From positions 32,489,558 through 32,553,557 of the forward strand of contig CM049310.1 in NCBI GenBank assembly GCA_026874595.1: DNA of 64,000 nt, in the 5' to 3' direction. The stretch comes from Sipunculus nudus. Taxonomy: Eukaryota > Annelida > Sipuncula > Golfingiida > Sipunculidae. Below are positions 39,503 to 55,100 of this stretch, piece by piece (position 1 is the stretch's first letter; every line of letters starts with the position of its first letter). The notes beneath the pieces are model-generated. The model ran no database searches. It was not told the origin of the DNA and worked only from the letters and a program-made list of their open reading frames with translations. Made by a program: the position numbers and the translations under genes.

Positions 39503-40330
39503 CATACACATACATTTTCTTATGTTGCCTGGAAGAGCAATTTACTTATATACTAGTATACAGTGTAATTTATTCAAACAGACTTTATAAAAGTAACTCC
39601 TAATGTTTAATGATCATCAGATATCAGTGAATATAGCATGGCAAAGGTTGCCCTGTACTGGTGCTTTAGTGTACAGTGGTACTTGCATCAATGAATTAAT
39701 AGGTTTCTGTCAGTATCTGTAATCTACCGGACATCCTACATCTACATACTACTTTATCTGCAGTTAAAATATACACGTTATAACCAGACAAGGTGTTTGA
39801 TTTATACAGTGTTCAAATGAGCAAATCAAATCATGAGTAAACTGCTGAGTTTTCCTCTCTGACTTAACATAATCACAATACCTGATACATATACAAATTA
39901 TATACATCACTTTAATCAAGTCAGACCAAAACAATTGGTCTCAGTGTACACCAGAGGGCACGGTGGAGATATAACCTCAAAACTGCCCATGGAAATAATC
40001 TCAAACCCTTTAAGCAGGAACACCTCATTTGACTTCTTTACCATTGGCTGGGGATGTCATGCACACATACATCACCTTTGTTTTTATCAACTTCAGTGCT
40101 GCATCACAGCACTTGCAGTCCAGTTGAGAGAAATTAAGCTTTTATGCCAATGGTTAAGTGGGCTGCTCTGCACTGGCAGCCAACAACTGCCATTTTACCC
40201 TCAGACAAAACTGATAAAATGTGAACAAGCACTGCTATTAAGTATATCTGCACTTTAAAACAAGTATAAGTGCACAATACATCAATGCAAGCACACTGAG
40301 ATTAAACAGGCAGGTGTTGATATAAACTCT
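38100..40330 (-). other. Probable 3'UTR of the SLC6 gene and intergenic DNA
   Basis: Lies downstream of the transporter stop codon on the - strand. A TA microsatellite occupies 39437-39500. Candidate poly(A) signal at 39569-39574. Nothing else recognisable. Confidence 0.4.
39569..39574 (-). terminator. Candidate polyadenylation signal for the SLC6 gene
   Basis: TTTATT on + is AATAAA on -, 757 bases beyond the stop codon. It is followed on the - strand by a TGTATGTGTATGT-rich stretch. Other hexamers occur near 39255 and 37379. Confidence 0.3.
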
Positions 40331-40462
40331 CTATGCCACTGGTCCGTTTTTTCTCTCGGTCTCTCCCTCCAGTGGTCCACTAGCAGCTACTTCATCGGGA
40401 ATCTCCTCTGTGTCATGATTAAACTGGACTTCTTTCTTATTGTTCTTCTCAGCATCAATAGC
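40331..40462 (-). CDS. SLC6 last coding exon with stop codon
   Basis: Acceptor CTTTCAG (from 40465), phase 0, 43 codons then TAG at 40333-40331. Acidic/basic tail ([14 protein letters not shown], ending ERKNGPVA). Poorly conserved; supported by frame and the splice site. The open frame on the opposite strand and the longer frame through the intron are chance. Confidence 0.82.
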   Translation of the reverse strand, partial: AIDAEKNNKKEVQFNHDTEEIPDEVAASGPLEGETERKNGPVA

Positions 40463-43400
40463 CTGAAAGTACAAGGAGGATATACACTTAAATTAACAAG
40501 GCCTACTCGCAGAATGCGAGCCTGTGCAATGGGATATACATCAGGTATAATGCTTCCATGTTGGACTGTTATTTTTAAGTACATGTGTGACGTATATGTA
40601 CAATGCAAGTACTTAACATTTGGAACCCCAGTCCAAGCACCAATTACACAAACCTCACTTCTGAAATACTGGCACGGATGCACACAACACAAAATGATTG
40701 TAGGTTGTACCACCAGTCTTTTGTATGAGAAAACCATCAAAGATGTATGGACATGCAAAATTTCAGGCAGATACTTCAAACACTCTTAGGCTCTGTGCAC
40801 AGATGCATGAAACAAATGTCGGTCTTGTATACAACAAAACTACCTGAGATGTATGGACAAGCATAATTTCAGGTTGATATGTCAAATCACTCCTGAGAAA
40901 TAAGCAGGGCCATACACTGTGCAAAAATCATTGTAGGAGGCAACATCAGTCTTGTGTACAAAAAAAACCCATCAAAGATGCATGGACAAGTCTAAATGCC
41001 AGGCCAATACATCCAACTTCTCCTGAGTCAAGTGCACTGGGCTTACCAAGCTCAGGTAAGATAGGCAGTTGCCCCTAGTGAACTGGAACAAATTGCAAAC
41101 TGCAGCAACTGCACTGAGTGAACTCTTGACTGTACCTGACTGCACTGAGTGAACTCTTTACCTGCTGTCTGATCTGATACATTTGGCAATCTGCCAAAGC
41201 TATAAGTAGCTCCAGACTGACCTTTGGCCTGTTGCCAAATCTGAAATAGCTGGCAGTCTGCCAGGCTATTTATTGATACAGACACAATCTTGGCCTGTTG
41301 GTAAATCTGTTTACACATACTGATAAACTTTGGCTAAAATGATTTTTTTTTTTCAAGCTAACATATTTCATAAGATTTTTTATCAAAATGTTTAGCTTTG
41401 TTTACCAAATTATCTCACAGTCCTTACATTCTTAAAGATCCAATAATTCTGCCAAAAATAGTTTAAGTAAAGTTGAGCAAAGGCAACCTAAATATAATGT
41501 TTGTGCAATGTTACAAAAGTTGAAACAACAGTTTTGCAGAAGAATATTGCAGCCCTCAGTTTGAAATAGGCTTACTAATTGCCACAGGACCAATTTCAGC
41601 TTTCTATGACTCTACCAAAAAAAAAAGAGAACCCAATCTATTCTTATACAATTGAAAGAACCCTACCCTAGGATAATTCTTGTGAACTAGGGACCCAGGC
41701 ATCTCGACGCTCAGGTGTACTTGTCTATAAGGATATACTTAAGAAATCTTTCAGAATGATGGTCCTGTGACCTTCACCTTTGACCTATGGACCCTGAAAA
41801 TCAAAATGTTTCTTACTTAAGTGGTGGGTCATTAAGTATGAGGTTTTTCCCCATAAAAAAACAGGTCGATGTGGTGGTGCCACAAAAACTGCAATTTCAA
41901 ATATGAGTCATGTGATCAATATTTGCACAGAACTTGGTGATGCTAGCTCCTGTTGTTTCTGCGATTGTTATGTTAGTATGTTTTATTGCCCAAATGACTT
42001 AATTCAAATTCCTGTAACTGAGCCAAATTTCATCAAACCCAAACCATTTGAACAAACTTCAGAGAGCTTGTTTCTGGGATCATTTCTGTGAAATATTTTG
42101 AGAACAGGTTTTCAAAGGTTATCAAGCTTTTCCCCCATAAAATGTAAGTTGTTGCAGGTGGCACCACAAAAACCTCAATGCCATGACATCTGATATGTGA
42201 CAGATTTATGCATATAATTTAGGGATACTAGCTCCTGCCAGTTTTGAGATAGTATAGGTTAACGCACAGGCGATGGACGCCAGATGACGCCACATCATTG
42301 CATAAACTCACAGGTTCGCTTACAAACTGGTTCGATCTGTAACTATCCTACATTTCAAATGAAAAAAATATGCAGAAAAAGCTCTCCCTTGAGAAGGTTT
42401 TTAATATGCTTTAAATAATTAGACAAACCTTCAGTATCCAGTGCAATTTTGTCTGTATTATACATATTAAGAATGGTAATTCGCTGAAACCTAACACAGT
42501 TCCAAATGAAACAAAAGCATATGTGGTCTTGAAGGTGCTGGTAGATTTTAAAGAGCAGTTTTATAATAATGGAATTTATGTCATAAAAATAAAGCCAGCA
42601 AAACTGTCATGTTTTGTAATAACACACAGCAAAATTCAGCAAACTGGCTTGACTTATTTGGTGCAGTTTTCCTAGAAATTAACACAACTGACCAGATTGC
42701 TGATGAGTCCATGCGAGACCACCAAAATTCCCTTCCACAGTTCAGAAGGTTTAGATATATAAAGGATGGAAAGCAACCATGTTAATGGAAAATATGGTAT
42801 AGACAAATCCATTATATAAACCTAGTGCTGTTCTAGACTAAGTTATGTCCTTTTTGGAGATTTTTGAACAAATTTTAGGTGGCAAAATTGGGAAAAATTC
42901 TTTTTGCTAGTCAATATTTATGGGCTTGAGGAAACCTTGACATAATGTCATCAAAATTGCCAAGTGAAGTTGGAAAATAACTGTGACTGTAACTTCTGAT
43001 AATGCTTTTTGGGTGAGTATGGCTCATCCCTTCCCTCTTCTAAATGAGATCCCTGAAAAGTCCATGGGGGCACTCATTATGTTAAATAAAGTAACAATAT
43101 TAGTTTTTTTTTTTTACCTTGACTTCTACTAATTCTGCAGCTTCTGGTGGGAACACAGTGTCACTTGCATGTCTCTTGTCATCATATGAGAAGCGACGCC
43201 GGATCTCTGGCAGTCCTGGACCCCAGTCACTTGTTGGTTTGATGAGACATTTAATGACTTCAGATCGGTACGGTCTTTCCCTGATGAATCGTATAAGGTT
43301 CTAAAATTGATGAAAATTTAATGAGTGGTGAATACTCCAATATTCAATTTCATTATATCAAATTCAAAGTTTCAAACTAAATCTAAATCACTGATATAAA

Positions 43401-46400
43401 ATATGAAATGATATAACATACTCTTTCACTTGACTGACCACCAGCATTAACGTAATAAAAAATAAAGTCTGAAGGCTTTAATGTTGGCTAATACATGATT
43501 TTACAAATATATGATTAAGGCCTCTCTCACTCAAAAAGATACGAACACACAATTCTACAGTCTTTCTCTTTACCCCTCTCTCTTACAAAAACACATGCAT
43601 TTACATGCATCAAAGTCATCTCTATCTCAATAGCACACACACATAAACAACATTAACTCCCTCTCACTCATTCTTCCACCTCCTCTGTGTCTCTCTATCC
43701 GTCAGTTTCACTGTCTGTTGTTAACAAGCATACACAAGTCTTCCTCTCTTTCTCTTTTTTTCTCTCTCTCTCCATCTCTCTCTCTCTCTGTCTATATATA
43801 TATATATATATCACACTCTCTCTCTGACGGATTGACATATACACATTTGGTTGAGCTAACAAAGGCAAGTTTCTGGTGATGTTCAATTTGCTCACAGCAA
43901 AAGCACACAATTACTTTCTCTCCCTCTCTTTACGTCTGGTCAATACATATATATACATACACAAACTCTCCCTTTCTCATTCTCTCCCACACCACATTTA
44001 TGCTCACTCAATCATCACAGAAACTTGCATATTAACTAAAGCTACTGAAGATGAACATAACGGTTATGGACAAGACTAGATCAAACTAGATCATGTCTCC
44101 ACCATCTGAATACTTACAACTGGGTTCCTCAGTTTGATAAAGAACAAGATGATCATTGTGATGGGAATTAGAGTAATTGGAGCGAATGCGATGGCCCATC
44201 CTATGCCTTGTGACCATTGTGGGAAGATGTAGTTGTTCCCGTATAGTGGTGGGATGTATTTTAACGACAAAAAGATGATCACACACTGAAATAGGAAAGA
44301 TATAAAGAGAAGTTAATTTGTAATAATCATTCTTTGTCTAGAATCAACTTGAATAAGTATTCTCCAGCATTTTCAAACTCTTATTGATTTAGTTCATGAA
44401 TCTTGGAACAGTTCTTTAACATCAGGATATTTATTTTAGTGATAAATTGTAAAATGCATTATATCTATAAGACAGAATAAATATCAATCAATACATTATA
44501 TCTGATATTTATAAAGAAAAAACAGCTGTCTCAGTAATAGTAATAACCACAATTTTGGTCTTGTTACTACAACAAATTAGGCCATTGTTACCTAATTTAT
44601 GTCAACTGAAATATATTTTCTTTTTCAAATTATATAATGCATTATTTTATTAACTGATATATTTATTTTTCTCAAAATGTAAAATACATTACATCCTTAA
44701 GATAAAAAAAATTACAAACAATACCTTGTATCTGATAGTTTGTGTATGCATAATAAAAGTGTAAATAGTACTGAAAACCACAATTTTGGTCTGATTACCA
44801 TAACAAACGCGGTCACTGTTACCTAACAAATGTTGGCTGAAATATCTTTCTTTTCAAAATGTCCATATCCTTAATGAAAATATTTTGAAGTTCACTGAAA
44901 TATAATTCTTCCAAAATGCAGGAATGTAAAGTTGGTACAACCAAATGGTATGAGATGCTAAACAAAGGGAGCTAGCCAATGAACTTGCCGGCATCTGCAT
45001 CATTTTGATTGATAATTTAACAGAGGTCTGTTATTTTCTTTTCTATTGCTCACATATACAGAGAAACCAATCACATATAAAATACTTGTCCCTTTACCAA
45101 ATGTCTACATATCTTTCATCAGTAAATAGATGTCTTTACACTGTTGCCACGACAAGGGGTACTCAAGTCAGAGATGGGTGATGCCTATGGGGGTACTAGG
45201 GTTAAAAATCTGGTACCCGGTTCAGGCCTTTAACAGAGTGAAACTGATGATACATTACCAGCAGTAGGACTGGAGTAGCACCGAGCCATGTGATGGTGTA
45301 GTACATACTGGGCTTTGTGCCTAACATCATCTCAATGTCCTCAATGAAGGACTTGTATCCTGAAAAGTCAATGGTTTATCTATTACTCTTAAATCCCATG
45401 TGACGTACCATGATTGTGTCAAGGATCATGAAACAGCATCTTCTTACTAATCAAACCATATGATCAGTTCCTTATTTATACAGGATAATATTTCAAACAT
45501 TAAACAAAAGTTTGTGTAAATTCCAATGAAACAAATTATCAGACTTGGAACTTTTAAATAACAAATCTTAAGGTGTGCCAAAGGGAAAAATCTGCAATAG
45601 CAACTTTCAGCTGAGCTTTGTCAGTTTGTTAAAAATATTATTATTATTAATATATATATGAAGCAGTGCAAATTAAAACATTGGGGGCATGCTTGAAAGA
45701 TCTAAAAAGACAATATTCCACAAAACAAGTTTTTTAAAGTTATCAGGACAAATTAGCACAATGTATGTGATAGCTGATAAAAACAGATGTCACTGAGCAG
45801 CAGTGAAGTACTTGATAGGTCTATCAGGGTTATCTCCGAGAACCTGTTGAATTGAACAGCATTTTTATCTGACTTTTGATCACAAATGCACTTTATATTT
45901 ATAAAAAATAATAATATGATAACTTACCATATACATACATAATGGCTATGACTTCCATGAGAGAAATGATTGTTAGTGAGAACAGTAGCGTGTACCAGTC
46001 CATGAGAGTGACCACGTAGATACCATTCTGAAAAAGCAGGTCAAAACAGCACATAAAACCTCTGTGTATTACAATTGATAACACAACACAGAAGTATTAA
46101 GTCTAGCTGTATCCATTTAATGTGTACATTGTATTCCACAGGGGAATGTGCTCAGCATCTCTTGCTAAAATATTTGTACCTTCACACTTCTAACAGGAGT
46201 GAATGCTATAGCTACATTTGGTTGGTTGCCAGCCATCTGGAATACTTTAATTGGCCACCTTTTGATTTTATATACATTTTAAGGATTGTATATGTGAGAA
46301 TAATTACAGATCATCAGGTGACTATGTCTGCAAATTGTACAGTTATTTGCCATTTATAACAATATTGTAATCATTTTTACTTAATATTTTAACATTTATA

Positions 46401-46686
46401 GCAAGGTTGGACAAAATCACTCATTTGCTTTGCTGGACTATCATGTTTTTGTGCCAGTGTGTGTGTGTGTGTTTACCTGTCCAAGCAGTGGGATACCACA
46501 GACGAAGAGGAACACACAGAGTCCAAGCGTAAAGAGTTTTCGGCGAGGACGGAGCGTGTCAGGGAATTCATCCACTATACCTGAGACAATGGTCTCAACC
46601 TGACCAAACTGAAACCAAGATAAGACATGCATGGAGAGTAATATATGAAAACATTAATTTATATGAATTAAGGTGATAGAATCATT

Positions 46687-46721
<35 letters not shown>

Positions 46722-49700
46722 AAATATTACGAACAGAATATATAACCCGTAACTACCATATATCAGAAATAAACATTTTTTAATAATGCAATGTGCATTA
46801 TACGCAGAAACACTTTAAATTTGATTTCACATATCCTAATTGATTATACTTGTGTAAATATATCATTAAACTGATCATATAAATTACAAATGTTAATAAA
46901 TAATCTATTTAAAAATTAATCAAAATATTAACTGATAGGTAATGAAAATTCTTCAAATTAGAATAAAAATGTTATAAAATATAATAAATTAAATTGAAAT
47001 TAGGAAACCTGATAATATATAGATCTTTACCAGACTGTCGAGACCCACTGAGAACATCATGAAGAAGAAACAGATAGACCAGATAGGGGCCCCAGGGATC
47101 ATGGCCAGACCCTCAGGGTACGCAATAAATGCCAAGCCTGGACCTGCAGGAGACCAAAGCAGGAACACATGGTCATTATATGAAGAGAACATTAACATGG
47201 TGTGGCTAAAACATTACTGTTCTACAGAACTGTTGCTTCTTTCCTTTAAGAATCCATTTTAATTTTTTTTATGGACAACAGGAAATCATTGGTAATGTTT
47301 CTAGTAGGTTTCCTTGCTTAGATCCCATATAAGTATTTGCAAAGGTGTCTTTGAAATAGACTAAATTTGTTTATATTCAGGAACTGAAGTACAAATTTTG
47401 TAATCTTTTTGCAAACTGGCACATTATTCCACATATATTGCCCTGATAAATAAAAAAATTCTCCTTTCACTCCACAATTTTTGGTCCTATAAAGTCAGTT
47501 AAACAATATAATTTTTTTATTTGGCCTTAAAAATGACACATTATGATCTTTTGTGACATTTAAGCGCACAAAGTGATTTAAATTCAAGATGAGACCCTAG
47601 AACAAATTTCCTGATAATTTTACCTTATCTCAGCTGCAATAAAATGCATTTTTTTCCATGGCAAACAATGTCTGGCTCAATAAACTTATAACACTTAATC
47701 TACCATGTCATCTGTCAGACATAATAATATAATGAAATTGAGGAAATGCATATCTGAGCATTCATAATATAAACAACATGATGCATCCCAACTGTCAGGG
47801 TGTTCAGCTTGATGTCTTTCCTGTTTCCTGTACACGATGATGCCAAAAACAGTCAAACATACAGCGTACCACCACTGAGATAACAAGCTATCCACTAACC
47901 CTTGTCTGTGACAATGTCCATCTCCACGCCTTTTCTGTACGACATGAAGCCGAGAACACTGAAGATAACAAACCCTGAGTAGATGGATGTCAAACAGTTG
48001 CCGATGCCAATTATTACAGCATCCCTGAAAGTAGAAATGAATCAGATATAAATATATATTTAAAAAGAAAACATACGGTTAAATTTTTAAAATGATAGTG
48101 AAGAGAGATTCAACTTTTAAAGATCTCAATACGACACAGGTTGGACAGGTACCACTGTTGTGCTGTATTGGCAAATTAATTTTACAACTTTAATAGATTT
48201 ATTATCCAAATTATTACCTTCATTGTAAAATGTAGGCCTCAACAAGTATTTTAGTCTTCAGCCTTGTAAAAGGTCATAATTACTCAGACTACAGTACTTC
48301 ATTCAGTTCTCCACTCAAGTATTCCTTTCAGCACTATCTGATGAAGAGGTGAAGATCCATGATTCTTACCTGTGACATTTGTTATTGAACTTGCTATAAC
48401 TGGACAGTGTGATCCAGCCCCCTGCACCAAGAGATAGTGATGCAAATGCCTGTGAACAAGCTTCACCCCACACCTGCCAGTACAATAATACACATGCTTT
48501 ATCACTGTGTGATTTGTGTGTTCATGTATCATCAATTAAATTTGGAAATATAATATTTTTTAGCAATATTTCCTCATATGTCAATATGAGTTGCTTGACT
48601 TAAGCATGTCATTTGACTTAAAAGTTTACACAGCTAATTCCCTTGTTTTATAGAATATTATCAGTCCACAGCATCAAACATGCATGGTGATACTAAGTTT
48701 GAGGGCTAAATATTTCATGTATAAAGTTATTTGACTTCATGATTATTAAATATAAAAATATATGTGATCTTTAGCAGACAACCCCAAAACAAAACATAAA
48801 TAACCAGAAATTTTAGTACTAGAAATATTTTACATGTAAAGAAGCTACTGAGAATTAAATTCTCGAGAAAATGTTTTAAACAACTTGAATATAGACATTT
48901 TCAAATAGTCATGCAGTGATGTACCAAACCACACACTTATCAAATGTCCACCACTGACCTGCAGCTGTCCAAGTTTGGAGAAATTTGGTTTTAGATAATA
49001 AATGATCCCCTTCGCAGCACCTGGCAATGTGGCTCCCCGGATCAGCAGAACTGTCAAGATCACGTATGAGAAAACTGTCGTCACAATCACAGCCTGAAAC
49101 AAGTAGGGAAAGTAGACATATGAATAACTTGACATCATAGTTGTACAGTTCTACATATATCATTTAAAGTTCATGCTGTTCATCTGCAGAAATATGGGTG
49201 AAAACTTGTGCAATGACAATCTGTCCACATTTGGATTATATAGGAAAATACATATTCAATGGTAATGAGCCATAGATGATAGTATATGCACTTATTTATT
49301 ATGGCCTTATCACGACTGTCTAAGTAATGCTAATTATAAAGAAATATTAATATCTATATCCCTAATGGACAGATTCACCACCAGTTAATAAATACTGGGT
49401 GTTTTATCTGTCCTTAATGTTTTAAAAATATGCCCTGCTCATAGACATATGATCAGCAACAGGAAGACCAAAAGATATTTAAAGCTGGCCATTCACCTAT
49501 ACCATTTAAAAAAGAATTTATGTGATTTCTGGCTTCCTATGTGTGTATATTGATGATCTAGAGGTTATTCTGGTTTTGAAAAATTCTTATAACACCTCTG
49601 TGAAGGATGTATGTACTTGTTTATCAACATCATGTTTGCAAACACAGCAATGTTGACAAACAGGAAAAACATGTAACCTTAGGTGGTAGGTTGCATATAT

Positions 49701-52115
49701 GCGGAGGTAAAAGGTTACTTGTTGCAAAACACCATTTGCAAAGCTCTGGCCTTATCTGATTTGTCACCAGATGCCCTTGGTTAATTTGATTTGATTATTG
49801 TGGCAGGCCCTCACATATTATAAACACGTTGATACAAACAAATCAAGCAGTCTGGGTGCAGTGATATCCACCTTTTCTGGCCCATTTCTGTAAAAGGCCC
49901 AGGAGATTTTCTTTAGTTTATAAAGGTCAGATATGTGATTAGGCTCCTTTGAGGAAAACAAAGGTTCATCTGCTTAGCACAGTCAAAAACCAAGAAGAAT
50001 GTGTTAACTGACCTTTCCCATTGACTTGATGCCCTTGAAGAGGCACATGAAGCAGACGAACCAGGATACTGCCAGGCAGACAATTAACGGGAGCTGAATG
50101 TATCCAAATTCATGGATCCCACTTGATCTTCTCAACAGGTAGTTCCTACAAGACATGACATTAAACATCTCTTATGATTTCCAAGACACATAAGTAAAGT
50201 AAATTGTATTATGATCACACAGGTCAGAATAAAGTCAGATACAGAACTTAGATAAAATAATCAAGTGCAAATTGTAAATATAAAGGAGGACGTATAAACA
50301 CATGGACTTGGTACCATAATTCAAATGGTCACTACACCAGGTGTAAACATGTACATATATTTTATTATTATTTTATTTTTTTATAGGATTAAATGCTACT
50401 GATGTATAAAGGAAGTTCCCCCTGAAGAATTAATGTTATGTGAAAATAACTTCATCCTAACAGTGTTTTTTTAATACGTCATACTCAAGATCATGTCATT
50501 TTTGTTTTTATTGTGCTTGACCCTTGTGATTTTGTATTACAGTGTATACATACAGAACATTATCAATCATATTTTCATAGATCTCAGAATAATTGTAGAA
50601 CTGTTTGTATACTGCTTGTATACAGGCTGTTTGTAAATTGTTTGTATACACTATTATACAGGCTGGAAAAAATAGTGTATTAGAGACCATGGCACTGGGA
50701 CCTCATTTGTTGCACTTTTAGATATCTTATGCTACAATGTTAACATGAAAAAAATGTATATTTGGACTATATCTATGACTGAAACAGCCAATAAGAACAA
50801 AGCAATATATTAATCATTGGCTATCATCAAAATGCAAGATTATAATGAAGGTAATATTTATATATTTATAATATTTATATAAAATATAACGGACTGCACT
50901 CACTCAAAGAATTCTTCTGTGGGAGTTTTCAGCAGTGACCGAACTGCCTCTGGGGCAGCTGTGGTGGATACCATAGTGTAGTAGCTGTCATTACCTGAAC
51001 TTGAGTTAAACACAGATGAGTTCACCATGTCCTCTGGAAAAAAAAAAAATTACTTTATCTTTTGAACCGGAACTTGTTTTCCTTTTCATATCTGACAATA
51101 TGACGCCTGTGTTTCAGCTGCCAATTAAATAAATTTCTAGGGAATGTCATAGTCATCCTGCATGACATGAATTCAGGAAATTATTTTTGCAAAGTTTGAA
51201 GAATAAGTAATGCATTTCCACATTTATTTTTCTTTGAATGCTTCTTTTCTTATATAAAAAAAGCATTTAGGTTCCTTTATTTCTCAAATCTTCTTTGCCA
51301 TAACCATAGGCACTACTTGAAACTAGCACATGGTGTACCACAGGACAGCACATTTATACCCCAACTTCCTGTTTACCCCCACTTGTAAAACTGCAAAATA
51401 CCTACATACTGACTCTTTCACCTGTCAATTTTAATTTTATATATAACCAATTTTATATTAACCTCTACCATGCAGTCTCTGGTTATCACATACAGACTTT
51501 TTCCTGTGCACTTTGAATTGTATCATATGCCATTTCATATTTACAGGTGTCTTTAACAGGGAGATTTTATTTTATATTACTAGACTAATATACTCACGTC
51601 CTTTGTGTGTGACGAGACAATATTTTGTATTATAGTCATGTCCACATCTTGACCAGGGTAGCTCAGAAGTGATTGATGCGAACAGGTAAAATAGTGAGTA
51701 GGCAATGAGAACATTGTAGTAGGTGTTTACCAGTGACAACACTACCACAATGGCATAGCCAATACCTGTAGCAGAGTATTAATCAGATTAATATAACAAA
51801 AGAGGTGAAGATGAAACCTAAATAAAACAAGTGAATTCTCCTTTGTTCAGGTCTGACAATCAGTAAAACATCATATTTTTGATCTTATAGAAACCAATCA
51901 AAACTTTAACTTGTCAAATGACTGAAGCAAGCCTTAGGACTACTTTAAGTTTAACTAAAGTCTGCAGAAATTTCAAACCTATTTCTTTGACAATCTAAAG
52001 CCATTCATTCTACTGAAGCAGGTTTGATCCAATGATATTTTTCATAAAATGCTCCTTAATATTTAAACGCTTTCCTGTTTGGAACTTACAACCTTATATC
52101 ATATAATATATATAT

Positions 52116-52177
<62 letters not shown>

Positions 52178-55100
52178 ATTATTTTCATGCAAGATAGACT
52201 GAATAGAATTAAGAAAATTAAGAATTAAACAAAATGATTTAATTGACTCCAGCTTTCACAGAAAATCAACAGATATTAATTTTTATTAAGGTTTTCCTTC
52301 ACAGGATTACTGTAATGATGAAATTTGGCTGTGAAGGAACCTCTTATATTTCTAGTTGCTGTATAAGCTGTCATTTTCTTAAGCATATAATCCACATCAC
52401 ACTCACCTTTAAACAGTGGAACAGCCCTCCAGATTGTGATTGGGCCCAGAGATGCAAACTGTCCAAAGGACATCTCCATGAACAAGATCGGGATGGCCAT
52501 CACACATAATGCCAGAATGTATGGTATGAGAAACGCACCTGAAAAGAAATCCTCACAAATATAATACTATTATATATAATATTGTAAATGCTCCTTAAAG
52601 AAAAAACTCGCACACATAATAATATGTCAGTGAATAAGGCCTTGCTGCTAGGTTTGGTGGTACAATGAAGGCAGCTTGCAATAGGTTTTGTAATCTTAAT
52701 TTTTGTACATGGCAGACAGGTGCATATATATGATATTAGAAAAAGGGGCTCAGCACTCTATACATGTAAACATGTTTCCCTGATAAGAAACTGGTAAGAT
52801 ATACAATACATACCCTCTTTCTTTAATCAATATTGAACCAGAAAAGTTTGCAAAATAAAGGATAAAAATTGACATATATTTGGCATGCTTAAAAATTGAG
52901 AAAATTAGTCATAATCTGTGTTTTTGTATCAAATTAATTAGACTTTCAAATAGTTTAATAAGAGCCAACCCAGGCTTTAACTGCTGGCTTAGCCGGCTAA
53001 AGCCTAATGTTTTATATTCCCCCACTTTGTGACACCAAGGATAAAAATGTGATCCTTGAAAGAGCTCTGTCTCAAAGATAAATTTTATCACACCATAACC
53101 AACAGTTAACCTCAACTCAATGTCTCTATAATGTATTTAAAATGCATGTCAACCCAATCAAACACAAAGACTCAGTAACTGGGGTATATGTACCATGTAT
53201 GTCAAAGTTTTAATAATAATAATATATCAGGTTTAAAATGCCACTACTGAGATATGATTGATTTTAACCCAAGTCAAACAAACAGATGAACGCTGTTCAA
53301 AAATGGTTGTAGGTGGCACTACCAGTTTCTTGTATGAAAAAGAGCTATGTGAGATCTAAACATAGCAAATTTTCAGGAAGATAAGTCACACCAGTCCGGA
53401 GATATAAGCATAGATGTCTGCAGCATGAACGTGAATGTAGTTGGCGCCACCTGTCATAAAATCAAGAAAGCTATCCAGGATGTAAACGCATGCCAAATTT
53501 CAGGTGAATAAGTCAAACCACTGCCGAGATATGAGTGATTTTAGCCCAAGTCAAACAAATCGATGGAAGCAGTGCAAAAATGGTTGCAGGTGGCGCCACC
53601 AGTTTCTTGCATGATAAAGAGCTCTATAGGATCTAAACACATGCAGATTTTCAGAAAGATAAGTCAAACCAGTCCAGAGATATAAGCCTGGATGTCTGCA
53701 GCCTGCATGTGATAGGTGGCGCCACCTGCCACAAAATCGAGAAAGCTATCCAAGATGTATATACACGAAAATTTTAGGCAGATAAGTCAAACCACTGCCG
53801 AGATAGGAGTGATTTAATCCACGGCAGACAAACAGATGGACACTGTACAAAAATGGTTGCAGGTGGCCCCACCTTTTTCTTGTATGATAAAGAGCTATGT
53901 GAGATCTAAACACATGCAAAATTTCAGGAGGATACATCAAACCAGTCAGGAGATATAAGCATGGATGTCTGCAGCGTGAATGTGAATGTAGGTGGCGCCA
54001 CCTGTCATAAAATCAAAAAAGCTATCCAGGATGTATACACATGCTGAATTTCAGGTGAATCAGTCAAACCATTGCAGAGATATGAGTGATTTTAACCCAA
54101 GACAGACAAACAGATGGACACTGTGCAAACATGGCTGCAGGTGGTGCCACCATTTTTGGTGTATGTTATAAAGCTATCCATGGGCTACATTTGTACAAAT
54201 TTTTTTCCTGGTTGGTCAAACGAGTCCAAAGATATGTGGGTTAATGTGTCAAAACAGATGCACAGATGGATGTGGGGCAGAGAGGAAAGGTCAGTGGTCA
54301 ACGCAAATTGGTTCACATGTGACCCAATTATTGGTGTAAATTTTGGAAAAATCAGTCCAGTAGTCTCAGAGGAGTTTTCCGGAAACGAACGTGGCATCAG
54401 CGGAGGAACCCGGCCGAAAACATAGTATCTGCAAAACTTTGTTTTGGCGGATACAATTATATAATTTTTTGGAGGTCTTTTTGTTTAAGGATGTCACATT
54501 GACCATTCATGCATATATGGAAAAGAACATTCATACGAGCATGTTCTTTTTTGTCAAGATTACATATCTGCTGTTTGTATCTGATTTTACATTTCTGATT
54601 GTCTGGGAACCAAAAACTTAAGTTTCTTTATATGTGAGATCAATACAAAGACTGAATATTTTTGTACTAAATAAATCTGGAACAAACCTTGAAAACAAAA
54701 ATCTACCTTCAGTAGCTGCAACTGACTTTGCTCAGGACTGGTTTATACAAGGTTCAAAATACTGTAGTATTGTCACTGATTACAAATATCAAGGTTTGTG
54801 TAAATTTTAAGACTGTTTGGTGTTTCTTCAGCAAATATCACGTCATTTTCATATTACTATGTTATTAAACAGACGGTTTCATAAATTAAACTAGAATACG
54901 GGTAGTCGCTAATGTCACATGTATAGGTAGTCGCTTGTCGACTACATGTATCCGCCAAAATCAGAGTGGAACAGATGAAGTGAGGCATGGATTGAGTGGC
55001 AAGGTGAAATAGAGTGAGGTATATTGTATATTAGCATCGATGTCTGCAGCTGAAATGTGTATGTAGGTTGTGCCACCTACCACAAATCCAGAAAGCTGTC

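Noticed and set aside
40387-40789. Overlapping open frames of 124 and 130 residues on opposite strands
   Set aside because: The minus frame contains part of the real last SLC6 exon and runs on into the intron with a different frame; the plus frame is antisense. Neither resembles a known family.
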